64,000 bases of DNA from contig NZ_RAIR01000005.1 of NCBI RefSeq assembly GCF_003625485.1, forward strand, positions 186,001 through 250,000, read 5' to 3'. The notes below the pieces were generated by a model. That model was not told where the DNA came from and made no database searches. It saw only the letters and a program-made list of their open reading frames with translations. This stretch comes from Butyrivibrio sp. CB08. Lineage in GTDB: Bacteria > Bacillota > Clostridia > Lachnospirales > Lachnospiraceae. This document shows, in pieces, positions 52,506-61,062 of this stretch (position 1 is its first letter; the number at the start of each line of letters is the position of its first letter). The position numbers and the translations under genes were made by a program.

Positions 52506-53108
52506 ATGTTTTGGGATAAGATTTCACCATTATATGACTTGTTTGAAAATGTATATAACCACAAGGTATACGCCGGTACAGGGAAAAAGGTAGCCGAATT
52601 TATTAATTCGACAGATGAAGTTCTTGAATGTGCTTGCGGAACAGGCGCTATTTCGGTATGCATTGCCAAAAAGTGCAGAAATCTTATAGCAACGGATTTT
52701 GCTTCCGGAATGCTTAGACAGGCAGCAAGAAAATGCAAAAAGCTAGGTAATGTGAGTTTCAAGCAGGCTGATATCACAGATTTAGAGTTCAATGATGGTT
52801 TCTTTGATAAGGTGGTGGCAGGAAATGTAATTCACCTGTTACCGGATCCGGGAAAAGCACTTGCAGAACTTGAAAGGGTTGTAAAGCCTGGCGGAAAGAT
52901 AATTATACCTACATATATCAACATGTCAAAGAAGTCAGCTGGGTTAGCTGTAAAATTCGTAGAGTTTCTGGGAGCTGATTTCAAAAAGCAGTTTGATCTT
53001 GAATCCTACAAGTTTTTCTTTAAAGAGATGGGATATGATAACGTGGAATATCACGTTGTTGAAGGAAGAATGCCGTGTGCTATCGCGGTGATTAAGAAAG
53101 GATCTTGA
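52506..53108 (+). CDS. Class I SAM-dependent methyltransferase, UbiE-like
   Basis: A 200-residue methyltransferase. VLECACGTGAISVCIAKKC (about residues 39-57) is motif I, LIATDFASGMLRQA motif II, and DKVVAGNVIHLLPDPGKAL the post-core helix of Methyltransf_11/UbiE. Substrate unknown. AAAGGAG at about 52491-52497. The DUF89 gene starts six bases after it. Confidence 0.87.
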   Translation: MFWDKISPLYDLFENVYNHKVYAGTGKKVAEFINSTDEVLECACGTGAISVCIAKKCRNLIATDFASGMLRQAARKCKKLGNVSFKQADITDLEFNDGFFDKVVAGNVIHLLPDPGKALAELERVVKPGGKIIIPTYINMSKKSAGLAVKFVEFLGADFKKQFDLESYKFFFKEMGYDNVEYHVVEGRMPCAIAVIKKGS

Positions 53109-53114
53109 ATACCA

Positions 53115-53954
53115 ATGAAGTTTAGCGATACTTGTGCTAAATGCATGTATGACAGACAGATAAAGAAAACGGATAACAAAGACTATCTGGCAGAAATAAA
53201 GGCAGTTCTGGATAACAGGCCTGATGACATTACAAGTCCTGAGCTTGTGGTTCAGTTCAACAAAATCCATGAAAAATACTTTGGACCATTACCAGATTAC
53301 AGAGACAAGAAGGATGAATATAACAATCTGGTTCTTTCTATGGAAGACGATCTGCGAAAAGAGATCGAAAACAGTGAAGATCCCCTGGCTACGAGCATAG
53401 TTATGTCCAGGATAGGAAACTATATAGATTTTGTGGCACTGAATCAGGTTGATACAGAAACATTTTTAAAGCTCTTTGATAATACAAAAATGCGTGATGA
53501 TGAGCAGCGAGTTTACGAGTCGTTCTGTGAAAAGTGCTCAAAGGCTACCAGCTTTTTGCTACTTACCGATAATTGCGGCGAGATTGTACTGGATAAGCTT
53601 ATGCTTGAACAGATTAAGAAGAGATATCCGCAGATATCCATAAAGATTATGGTTAGAGGTGGAGAAGTATCCAACGACGCCACCTTGAAAGATGCAAAAT
53701 ATGTGGGCCTCGATAAAATCGGAGAAGTTATCACTAACGGTGCGAAAATAGCTGGTACAGTATATTCAAAGCTCTCTGAAGAGGCTAGAATAGCCGTTGA
53801 CAGCGCAGATGTTATCTTTTCAAAAGGACAGGCGAATTATGAATCATTTGCAGGAGAAGGACATCATGCCTTTTTTACTTTTTTGTGCAAATGCGATTTG
53901 TTCATTAACAGGTTTAAAGTTCCGAAGCTTACGGGGATGTTTGTTGAAGAGTAA
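53115..53954 (+). CDS. DUF89/ARMT1-type metal-dependent phosphatase
   Basis: A 279-residue DUF89 protein of the short prokaryotic subfamily. An N-terminal CAKCMYDRQ is followed by LLTDNCGEIVLDKLM (about residues 153-167), MVRGGEVSNDAT and FSKGQANYESF, the metal and phosphate ligands. DUF89 enzymes remove damaged sugar-phosphate metabolites. The N-terminal Cys pair is typical of the archaeal-type subgroup. It is probably in an operon with the methyltransferase. Confidence 0.87.
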   Translation: MKFSDTCAKCMYDRQIKKTDNKDYLAEIKAVLDNRPDDITSPELVVQFNKIHEKYFGPLPDYRDKKDEYNNLVLSMEDDLRKEIENSEDPLATSIVMSRIGNYIDFVALNQVDTETFLKLFDNTKMRDDEQRVYESFCEKCSKATSFLLLTDNCGEIVLDKLMLEQIKKRYPQISIKIMVRGGEVSNDATLKDAKYVGLDKIGEVITNGAKIAGTVYSKLSEEARIAVDSADVIFSKGQANYESFAGEGHHAFFTFLCKCDLFINRFKVPKLTGMFVEE

Positions 53955-53987
53955 TTTATGAATCATAACTTCATGAGGAGAACAACG

Positions 53988-54692
53988 ATGAAAGTTTTTT
54001 TGCTTGAAGATGACAATGCCATAAGTATGGGACTTAAGTATTCTCTTGAAAAAGAAGGGTATGAAGTCACGCTTACGGAAAATGCCAAGGATGCCAGAAA
54101 TGCCTGGAAAAACGGAACTTATAACATCTGCATTTTGGACATCAACCTTCCGGATGGCAACGGTTATGACGTGTGTAAGTTCATTAAGGAAAAAGAGGAT
54201 GTCCCTGTGATATTCCTCACCGCCAGTGACGCGGAAGTAAACGTGGTCATGGGCCTTGAGATGGGAGCAGATGATTATATCTGTAAGCCCTTCAGAATCA
54301 ATGAGCTTATGGCCAGAATTAAGACAGTGCTAAGGCGTTCCGGAAAAAGAACAGGCGGCGCAGGTTCAGGTGATGCATCCGTAGAAAAACTTGGAAATAT
54401 CACTATTTACACTGGTGAAGCAAGGGTTACAAAAAAGGAGGAAGACACCTGGGAGGAGACAACTGTTGAACTCACAGCTCTTGAATACAGACTTCTTCTT
54501 ACTTTTTGCAACAACAAAGGCGTGGTACTTTCAAGAAACCAGCTCTTGCAAGACTTGTGGGACGTAGCCGGGGACTATGTAAATGACAATACGCTTACGG
54601 TTTATATAAAAAGACTTCGCGATAAGATTGAAAAAGATCCGGCAGATCCGCAGATCATCAGGACTGTCAGAGGTATGGGGTATATTAGCTGA
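53988..54692 (+). CDS. OmpR-family response regulator
   Basis: A 234-residue regulator. FLLEDDNAISMGLKYSLEKE opens the receiver, CILDINLPDGNGYDV holds the phosphoacceptor Asp (about residue 52), and VIFLTASDAE and DDYICKPF give the switch residues. The C-terminal winged helix contains LTALEYRLLLTFCNNKGVVL and VYIKRLRDKIE. An ATG at 53958 is in frame, but GAGGAG (53975-53980) favours 53988. It pairs with the kinase downstream and likely controls the ABC genes. Confidence 0.92.
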   Translation: MKVFLLEDDNAISMGLKYSLEKEGYEVTLTENAKDARNAWKNGTYNICILDINLPDGNGYDVCKFIKEKEDVPVIFLTASDAEVNVVMGLEMGADDYICKPFRINELMARIKTVLRRSGKRTGGAGSGDASVEKLGNITIYTGEARVTKKEEDTWEETTVELTALEYRLLLTFCNNKGVVLSRNQLLQDLWDVAGDYVNDNTLTVYIKRLRDKIEKDPADPQIIRTVRGMGYIS

Positions 54693-54731
54693 GAGAACTA
54701 CCTAGTGAAGAACTTCCATGTGAGGAATTGT

Positions 54732-55727
54732 ATGAGAAACCAAGCCTTTAGAAGAATCATGATTATTGGATCCGCTGTAACCATTTTAATGGCTTTTAGC
54801 GGATTCATTTTTGCAGGAATAACAGCAGGGATACTGCCCTTTATTACCGGGGCCATGCTCCTTGCTGTCTTTTTTTACTACACGAAAAAGAGGTATAGCA
54901 GGATAGAAGAACTAAACGACTATCTGGTAAAGGTTTTGTCAGGAAGTGATACACCTGACATCCTGAATCAGGAAGAGGGCGAGCTTTCGATCCTTGTAAA
55001 CAATATATATAAAGCCTCATCCACCCTTAAGGCTCAAAATGAGATACTTAGTGACGACAAAAAGCAGCTTGCGTCCGCAATAGCAGATATAAGCCATCAG
55101 CTGAAGACGCCTCTTACATCCATGATGGTCATGAATGACCTTCTGGCTGTGGAAGACGATCCGGAAAAGCGCCGGGAATTCCTGCAAACCCAGTCCGCGC
55201 AGCTTTCGAGAATGAACTGGCTGATACAGACTCTCTTGAAGCTGTCAAAGCTTGATGCAGGAACCATAGAGCTTAAGAGGGAACAGCTTTCAGCAAAGGA
55301 ATTGATGGCAGAAGTCATAAAGCCCTTTGAAATTCAATTCGAGCTTCGCGGAGTCTCATATAAACAAGATATTAAAGATATGTCCATTGTCTGCGACAAA
55401 AACTGGACTGTGGAAGCACTCCAGAATATCGTTAAGAACTGCATTGAGCACATGGACGCCGGAGGAGAGCTGGAAATTACTACCCTTGATACAACTCTCT
55501 TTGGCCAGATAACCATAAAGGATACAGGATGCGGAATCGCCGCCGAGGATATCCCTCACATATTTGAACGTTTTTATAAGGGCAAAAATGCAGGAAAAGA
55601 CAGTGTTGGAATCGGTCTGGCATTGACTAAGGCTATCATAGAAGATCAGCACGGTGAGATTATAGTAAAGAGTGAGGAAGGTGTGGGCTCAGCCTTTGTT
55701 ATCAAACTGTACAAGACAATTGTGTAA
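54732..55727 (+). CDS. Two-helix (intramembrane-sensing) histidine kinase
   Basis: A 331-residue kinase. Two close membrane helices near the N-terminus have only a few residues between them, so there is no extracellular sensor domain. DISHQLKTPLTSMMVMNDLL carries the phosphorylated His. The ATPase shows NIVKNCIEHM, KDTGCGI and GIGLALTKAIIE. This layout matches intramembrane-sensing kinases that read the state of a partner ABC transporter. ATG 54732 has TGAGGA in front; GTG 54705 is an in-frame alternative. Confidence 0.87.
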   Translation: MRNQAFRRIMIIGSAVTILMAFSGFIFAGITAGILPFITGAMLLAVFFYYTKKRYSRIEELNDYLVKVLSGSDTPDILNQEEGELSILVNNIYKASSTLKAQNEILSDDKKQLASAIADISHQLKTPLTSMMVMNDLLAVEDDPEKRREFLQTQSAQLSRMNWLIQTLLKLSKLDAGTIELKREQLSAKELMAEVIKPFEIQFELRGVSYKQDIKDMSIVCDKNWTVEALQNIVKNCIEHMDAGGELEITTLDTTLFGQITIKDTGCGIAAEDIPHIFERFYKGKNAGKDSVGIGLALTKAIIEDQHGEIIVKSEEGVGSAFVIKLYKTIV

Positions 55728-55777
55728 TGTGACAAAAGTGTAATAAAACAGTCACTTGATTGTAATTTCAATATAAT
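55723..55777 (+). promoter_or_regulatory. Promoter region of the ABC operon with repeated TGTAAT
   Basis: TGTAAT occurs at 55723-55728, 55739-55744 and 55761-55766, followed by a -10 TATAAT (55772-55777) with no clear -35. The repeats are candidate binding sites for the OmpR-type regulator. Confidence 0.4.
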
Positions 55778-55817
55778 AACCTATTCTCAGAAACAAATGA
55801 GAAGGGAGAACAATGAA

Positions 55818-56510
55818 ATGAAGATATTGGAAATAAAAAACCTGTGTAAGGTCTACGGAAGCGGAGAGACAAAAGTAGATGCTCTTAAGAACGTTTCCTT
55901 TGATATAGAGCAGGGAGAATTTGTTGCTATAGTCGGACCATCGGGTTCAGGAAAATCTACTCTGATGCATATTTTGGGCGGCGTTGATACGCCTACTTCA
56001 GGAGAAGTGAATATCTCAGGTACGGATATCAGTAAGCTGAATGAAACAAAGCTTGCTATTTTCAGAAGAAGACAGATCGGACTTATATATCAGTTTTACA
56101 ACCTGATTCCGATCCTCAATGTGGAAGAAAACATGACTCTGCCGATTCTTCTGGATGGAAAGAAGCCGGATAAAAAGCTTTTAAATGATCTCGTTCAAAA
56201 GCTTGGATTATCAGAGAGAGTAGGACATCTTCCTAATCAGTTGTCAGGTGGACAGCAGCAAAGAGTTTCAATCGGAAGAGCGCTTATGAATCATCCGGCA
56301 CTTCTTTTGGCAGATGAGCCTACAGGTAACCTTGATTCCGAGAACAGCAGAGAAATCATAGCTCTTCTTAGGAAATTCAATAAGGAGAACAGACAGACGG
56401 TTATCATCATCACCCATGATGAGAGAATAGCTCTTTCAGCAGACAGAGTAATAACAATTGAAGATGGTCAGATAACCCGTGACTCCAAGAGGGAGGAGGT
56501 GAGTGCGTAA
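55818..56510 (+). CDS. ABC transporter ATP-binding protein (LolD/MacB/BceA type)
   Basis: A 230-residue ATPase. Walker A GPSGSGKST (about residues 41-49), Q-loop IYQFYNLIP, signature LSGGQQQRVSIGRAL, Walker B LLLADEPTGNLD and the switch His in IITHDERIA are all present. This is the subfamily that drives FtsX-type permeases and acts on peptides or lipids at the membrane rather than in classic transport. Frame opens at 55797, but GGGAG at 55804-55808 selects 55818. The permease start shares a base with its stop. Confidence 0.95.
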   Translation: MKILEIKNLCKVYGSGETKVDALKNVSFDIEQGEFVAIVGPSGSGKSTLMHILGGVDTPTSGEVNISGTDISKLNETKLAIFRRRQIGLIYQFYNLIPILNVEENMTLPILLDGKKPDKKLLNDLVQKLGLSERVGHLPNQLSGGQQQRVSIGRALMNHPALLLADEPTGNLDSENSREIIALLRKFNKENRQTVIIITHDERIALSADRVITIEDGQITRDSKREEVSA

Positions 56511-59113
56511 TGAATATCATATCAAAACTCACCTTAAGGCACCTTCTGGAGAATAAGAAGAGGACTATTGTTACAATTCTTGGAATTGCAGCTTCCACGG
56601 CGCTTATCACAGCCATACTGGTTGGCATATTCTCATTCTTTCAGTTTTTTGGAACCATCACCAGGCTTACGGATGGTGATGTACACGCTGTTTATGACAA
56701 GCTGACCTGGGAAGCTGTTCAGGCTCTTGAAAATGATTCCAGAATAAAATATGCAGGAACTGTCTGCAATGATCCAACCATCACAGGCATAAGGATGCTC
56801 ACAGATAAAGAAATGCGTTTCAGGGTTGGCAATATTTTTAATGGCGGCGGGGATATATACAAGCAGCTCGTGGTTTCTGAATATGAGGGCAAGCTCCCCG
56901 AAACATCTGATGAAGTTGCCGTTGAAGAGGGATTTCTTAAGGATAATGGCCTTGACCTTCATGTTGGAGATACCATTATCTTTGAACTGGGAAACAGATA
57001 TGAAATAGAACCTGATGGAACAAAGTATTATTATGCCGGATCATACAGATCTGAAGAACAGTTCGAAGTTCTTTCTACAGAGAGCGCTACTATTACGGCA
57101 ATCCTCCATGGCAACAGACCGACAAAGGACTTTGATATCCTCCGTGGCATGGACTTTGGCACGGCCGTAGGGCTTAATGATGAAGGAAAACCATACCTTG
57201 ATTGTCGCATAGCTTTAAAAAAGGCTGACAGTACTTCGGCAGTTCAGATACAGCAGATTGCCGAGGATTACGGTCTTCATATCGGGGATATGAACACTGA
57301 ATTTTTGATAAGTGTTTTTGCTACCAAGGGAATGGGAGGCACTTACATTCAGCTGTTTATACTTATGGGAATAGCTCTTTTGATAGTGGTTGCCACTTCG
57401 GTCATCCTGATCTACAACGCTTTTGGAATGTCACTTACTGAGAAGGTGAGGTACCTTGGCATGCTGGCCAGCGTTGGAGCAACCAGGACACAAAAAAGAT
57501 CATCGATATATTTTGAAGGACTGGTGCTTGGACTTATCGGAATTCCCCTGGGAATTCTGGCAGGGTGCGCAGGGGCTGCAGCAACTTTATCTGTCCTTGG
57601 AAGAAAAATTCTGGAGTCAGAAATTATTGCGGGGGCAGAGGGGATGCGAGGAAGTATTCCTATCATAGTTAATCCTTATGTTATTCTGGCAATCGTGATT
57701 ATTTCTGCTGTGACAGTATTTATATCTGCTTTTGTTCCGGCGCTCAAGGCATCCAAGATAATGCCCCTTGATGCTCTTCGTCAGACAAATATTATAAAGC
57801 TTAAGGCCAGAAAACTTAAGGTTAATCCTCTAATAAGAAAAATCTTTGGTTATGAAGGTGAACTGGCCTACAAAAACATCAAGAGAAACGGATTTAAGGG
57901 AACAGTAATTGTGTTTTCCATGGCGGTTTCCATCATCATGTTTCTGACCATTGACTTTTTTGACAATACATTTATGAAGCTGAACCAGTATGAGGTTGAT
58001 CTTCCGTGCAACATATATGTATCCTGCGGACTTGATGAAACAGACAGGTTAAAAGAGGAACTGGAGGCCCTTCCTGAGGTTGAAAGGGTTGTATCTGCAG
58101 ACTATGTCACCTATCTTTTTAGGGATTACGATAATAAGCCCGATTTTGTTCCGGCAAATGGAAGCTTCCTGAATAAGGATTATCTTACAAATGACTACAA
58201 GCCGCTGTTTGACAGCCTTGACGGAGTTATGGTGGTGCTTGTGGATGATGCAGACTTTGATAAGCTTCTGGAAGACAACGGCCTTAGTACAGATGAGTAT
58301 CATGGAAAAGAGCTAAAGGGAGTAATCCTGGACAGTTACCTCCATACTGAGAATGCTAAGCCCGTGTTCAACGAAAGCATAGTTGGCCAAAAGATCTTTT
58401 ACGATGATCCGGAGAATAACCCACCGGTTGTTGAAGTTGGCGGAATTGTTAAGTACAAAAAGGATAGCTACGTTTGTAATCTTGTGCCCAAGAACACTGT
58501 GGATGTTTATGTTCCGGTATCCATGTACTATGAGAAGGCTCAGGAACACTTAGACAGAGAGGCACTTAGCTATACCTTTGGAGTGTTTACCGTAGGAGAA
58601 GCAGATGGCCTTGCAGAAAAGATCAGTGACATCACAACTTATGGCGGCTACACAAAATGCGTGGTTCAAGATCTGTCAGTGGCTATAAACGCCATGGATA
58701 CAGTTTCTCTTATGCTTGAGACTGCGATGTATGGATTCACGATCCTTCTGACTCTTATCGCAATAGCCAATATCGTTAATACCATCTCAAACGCAGTACA
58801 CATGAGAAGGCAGGAGTTTGCCATGTTCAGATCGGTGGGAATGGAAGAACAGGGTATTAAAAAGATGCTTCTTCTTGAGACCATCCTGTATGGAATAAGG
58901 GCTCTGGTCATTGGAATACCGGTATCAATTCTTTTTAGCTTCCTGATGTTTAACACAATTGAAAGCAAGGTATTTTCCTTTGAACTTAATTACCCTATGT
59001 ATCTGATGATGGTTGTTGCAGTATTTATTATCATTGGATTCAGCATGCTACTTAGTGCATCAAGGATCAGGAACGACAGTATTATTGAGGCACTTAAGTG
59101 CGATACTATGTAA
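56510..59113 (+). CDS. FtsX-family ABC permease, large
   Basis: An 867-residue permease with the two-unit FtsX layout. Helix 1 (about 16-40) is followed by an extracellular region to about 270, helices 2-4 (about 276-420), helix 5 (about 465-485), a second extracellular region (490-735), and helices 6-8 (about 740-860). It is longer than BceB. Together with the two-component system upstream it forms a peptide-stress or lipid-handling module. TAATG overlap with the ATPase gene ensures coupling. Confidence 0.92.
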   Translation: MNIISKLTLRHLLENKKRTIVTILGIAASTALITAILVGIFSFFQFFGTITRLTDGDVHAVYDKLTWEAVQALENDSRIKYAGTVCNDPTITGIRMLTDKEMRFRVGNIFNGGGDIYKQLVVSEYEGKLPETSDEVAVEEGFLKDNGLDLHVGDTIIFELGNRYEIEPDGTKYYYAGSYRSEEQFEVLSTESATITAILHGNRPTKDFDILRGMDFGTAVGLNDEGKPYLDCRIALKKADSTSAVQIQQIAEDYGLHIGDMNTEFLISVFATKGMGGTYIQLFILMGIALLIVVATSVILIYNAFGMSLTEKVRYLGMLASVGATRTQKRSSIYFEGLVLGLIGIPLGILAGCAGAAATLSVLGRKILESEIIAGAEGMRGSIPIIVNPYVILAIVIISAVTVFISAFVPALKASKIMPLDALRQTNIIKLKARKLKVNPLIRKIFGYEGELAYKNIKRNGFKGTVIVFSMAVSIIMFLTIDFFDNTFMKLNQYEVDLPCNIYVSCGLDETDRLKEELEALPEVERVVSADYVTYLFRDYDNKPDFVPANGSFLNKDYLTNDYKPLFDSLDGVMVVLVDDADFDKLLEDNGLSTDEYHGKELKGVILDSYLHTENAKPVFNESIVGQKIFYDDPENNPPVVEVGGIVKYKKDSYVCNLVPKNTVDVYVPVSMYYEKAQEHLDREALSYTFGVFTVGEADGLAEKISDITTYGGYTKCVVQDLSVAINAMDTVSLMLETAMYGFTILLTLIAIANIVNTISNAVHMRRQEFAMFRSVGMEEQGIKKMLLLETILYGIRALVIGIPVSILFSFLMFNTIESKVFSFELNYPMYLMMVVAVFIIIGFSMLLSASRIRNDSIIEALKCDTM

Positions 59114-59114
59114 A

Positions 59115-59143
59115 TGGACCACAGGGACGGGGTTGGTGGTCCA
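59115..59143. repeat. REP-like hairpin, copy 2
   Basis: TGGACCAC (59115-59122) pairs perfectly with GTGGTCCA (59136-59143) around GGGACGGGGTT. The core CAGGGACGGGGTT (59122-59134) is the reverse complement of 2675-2687. It lies directly after the permease stop. It has no T-run, so termination is not its obvious role. Confidence 0.7.
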
Positions 59144-59172
59144 AAATGGAAAGATAGTTGGAGAATGTTGAG

Positions 59173-59679
59173 ATGCAGATTGGCAATAAGATCATAGTGA
59201 TTGGATGCTCAGGAAGTGGAAAAAGCACCTTTTCTAAGAAACTTCATGAAATAACACAATTACCGCTGATCCATTTAGACAATGTTTGGTGGAAAGCAGA
59301 CAGATCACACATTTCAAGAGATGAATTTGATCAGCAACTGGATGAGATAATGCAGGGTGAGAAGTGGATCGTTGACGGTGATTACAGCAGGACTTACGAA
59401 GTGAGATTTCAAAAGTGCGATACTGTCATTTTTCTTGATTACAGTTATGATGAATGTATGAATGGGATAATTGGCCGTGTTGGACAAGACCGCTCGGATA
59501 TGCCATGGACGGAGCAGGAGCTTGATCCAGAGCTTGTACAATTGGTTGAGAATTACGCTTCGGAGAATCGTCCGGTTGTGATGTCTCTATTCGAGAAATA
59601 TCCGGATAAGAAAAAGATTATGTTCACTTCACGTTCTGAAGCAAGCGAGTGGCTGAAAAGGCTTGGGGAGACAAGATAA
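59173..59679 (+). CDS. P-loop NTPase, adenylate kinase-like (FlaR/topology-modulation type)
   Basis: A 168-residue P-loop protein. VIGCSGSGKSTFSKKLHEIT (about residues 9-28) is the Walker A and helix. IHLDNVWWKADRSH (about 34-47) is typical of the adenylate kinase-related group often called DNA topology modulation protein FlaR. WIVDGDYSRTYEVR is the third conserved block. The phosphate acceptor is unknown. GGAG at 59160-59163 selects ATG 59173. Confidence 0.82.
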   Translation: MQIGNKIIVIGCSGSGKSTFSKKLHEITQLPLIHLDNVWWKADRSHISRDEFDQQLDEIMQGEKWIVDGDYSRTYEVRFQKCDTVIFLDYSYDECMNGIIGRVGQDRSDMPWTEQELDPELVQLVENYASENRPVVMSLFEKYPDKKKIMFTSRSEASEWLKRLGETR

Positions 59680-59680
59680 T

Positions 59681-60100
59681 ATGAATATTTCATTTACCGA
59701 CGTGATACCAGATGTAGAAACCTACCATGATCTTCGGGCTTCAGTTGACTGGGCGGTTTTCTGCAAAGAACAGTCAGAGAAAGCGCTTAAGAACAGCTGC
59801 TACTGTGTCGTGGCCAAAGATGGGGATAACGCTGTTGCCATGGGAAGAGTCGTGGGTGACGGAATGTACTATACGATTGTAGATGTCATTGTTAGGCCAC
59901 AGTATCAGGGACAAAAGATTGGTTCTTCAATAGTTAACAGACTGGTAGATCAGATTAATGCTGGAATTCCTGATGGAGGCAGAACATGCATCCAATTGAT
60001 AGCAGCGCCTGGAAAAGAAGGATTTTACATTAAGCAGGGCTTTTCAGTTTTACCTGATGAGAGCTCTGGTCCGGCACTAAGAAAAGTTATTTATACTTAA
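59681..60100 (+). CDS. GNAT N-acetyltransferase
   Basis: A 139-residue GNAT. VDVIVRPQYQGQKIGSSIVN (about residues 67-86) holds the core strand and acetyl-CoA loop, and KEGFYIKQGFSVLPDE the C-terminal motif. The FCKEQSEKALKNS opening places it in the family with a short N-terminus. The frame opens at TTG 59663, but GGGGAG selects ATG 59681, two bases after the preceding stop. Probably cotranscribed with the P-loop gene. Confidence 0.88.
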   Translation: MNISFTDVIPDVETYHDLRASVDWAVFCKEQSEKALKNSCYCVVAKDGDNAVAMGRVVGDGMYYTIVDVIVRPQYQGQKIGSSIVNRLVDQINAGIPDGGRTCIQLIAAPGKEGFYIKQGFSVLPDESSGPALRKVIYT

Positions 60101-60142
60101 AAATCATAAGCGGTGAGAAAACTGCAAAACTCAAAGCCGTGT

Positions 60143-60186
60143 AAAACAGGCCTTAATCCGTGTATGGATATGGCCTGTTTTTTGTT
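60143..60186 (+). terminator. Rho-independent terminator, family B copy 2
   Basis: Stem AAAACAGGCC (60143-60152) with GGCCTGTTTT (60172-60181), and six T in all. Sequence and loop (TAATCCGTGTA) match the terminator at 49467. TATAAT at 60198-60203 just after it may be a -10 for the next gene. Confidence 0.92.
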
Positions 60187-60224
60187 ATGGGCTAATATAT
60201 AATTACGTATATGGAGGAATCATT

Positions 60225-61028
60225 ATGAAAATCGGAATTATAGGTTATGGCAGCATGGGAAAGATGTTGCTATGGAAGTTTTCAGAGAAGGGTAAGATTG
60301 AAAAATCTGATCTTCTGGTGTCAAACAGGACGAAAGATAAGCTTAACGAAACCAAAGATATTGCAGAAATAATGAGTAATCGTGAAGTGGCCAGTAGCGC
60401 TGATATCGTATTCCTGTGCGTCAGACCCTCCGATCTCAAGTCGGTAATTGAAGAAATAAAGGATGTACTCAAGCCGGAAACTCTGATGGTATCTTTGAAT
60501 GGCAGCGTTTCTTTTGAATCTATCCATAAAGTAATTGGCAACAAAACAGCAAAAGTAATTCCTAGTCTTACGGCAGAAATTGAAAGATCACAGACATTGA
60601 TTGCTTGCGATGCTGGTGTAACCGAAGATGATAAAAGAAAACTGAAGGCATTATTGGAAAATATAGGCGATGTCATTGAACTTCCAGAAAATGAAATAGG
60701 AATGGGTTCAGAACTGGTTAGTTGTATGCCCGGTTTTATAGCGTCGATTTTTGATGTAATCTGCACCTCCGCTGAGGGGCATACATCTATCCCTAAAGAG
60801 CAGATTGTAAAGATGGTTCTTTCCACCATGAGCTCAACGGGAGATCTTATGCTGCAGAAAGAGATGACCTTTAAAGATGTTGTAAAAAGAGTAGCTACAA
60901 AAGGCGGTATTACTGAAGAAGGCACAAGTGTCGTCTACAGAGATTTTCCCGCGGTTTCGGATCTTCTGTTTAAAAGAACACTTGAGAAAAGACGATTAAC
61001 TACTGAAAAAGCAGAAAAAGACTTTTAA
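60225..61028 (+). CDS. Pyrroline-5-carboxylate reductase-like NAD(P)-dependent oxidoreductase
   Basis: A 267-residue ProC-family protein. IGIIGYGSMGKMLLWKF (residues 3-19) is the Rossmann dinucleotide site, FLCVRPSDLKSVIEEI the second block, and VKRVATKGGITEEGTSV (about 225-241) the catalytic domain signature. ProC makes proline from pyrroline-5-carboxylate. The divergence of the KGGIT loop from the usual TPGGT suggests a paralogue like ComER rather than the main proline enzyme. GGAGG at 60212-60216. Confidence 0.85.
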   Translation: MKIGIIGYGSMGKMLLWKFSEKGKIEKSDLLVSNRTKDKLNETKDIAEIMSNREVASSADIVFLCVRPSDLKSVIEEIKDVLKPETLMVSLNGSVSFESIHKVIGNKTAKVIPSLTAEIERSQTLIACDAGVTEDDKRKLKALLENIGDVIELPENEIGMGSELVSCMPGFIASIFDVICTSAEGHTSIPKEQIVKMVLSTMSSTGDLMLQKEMTFKDVVKRVATKGGITEEGTSVVYRDFPAVSDLLFKRTLEKRRLTTEKAEKDF

Positions 61029-61062
61029 AAATAACTACGAAGCGGGTAGGAGGCATGTAAAA

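Noticed and set aside
60245..60925. 226-codon - strand frame opposite the ProC-like gene
   Set aside because: It is a shadow of the + strand gene, which has a clear Rossmann motif and ribosome site.
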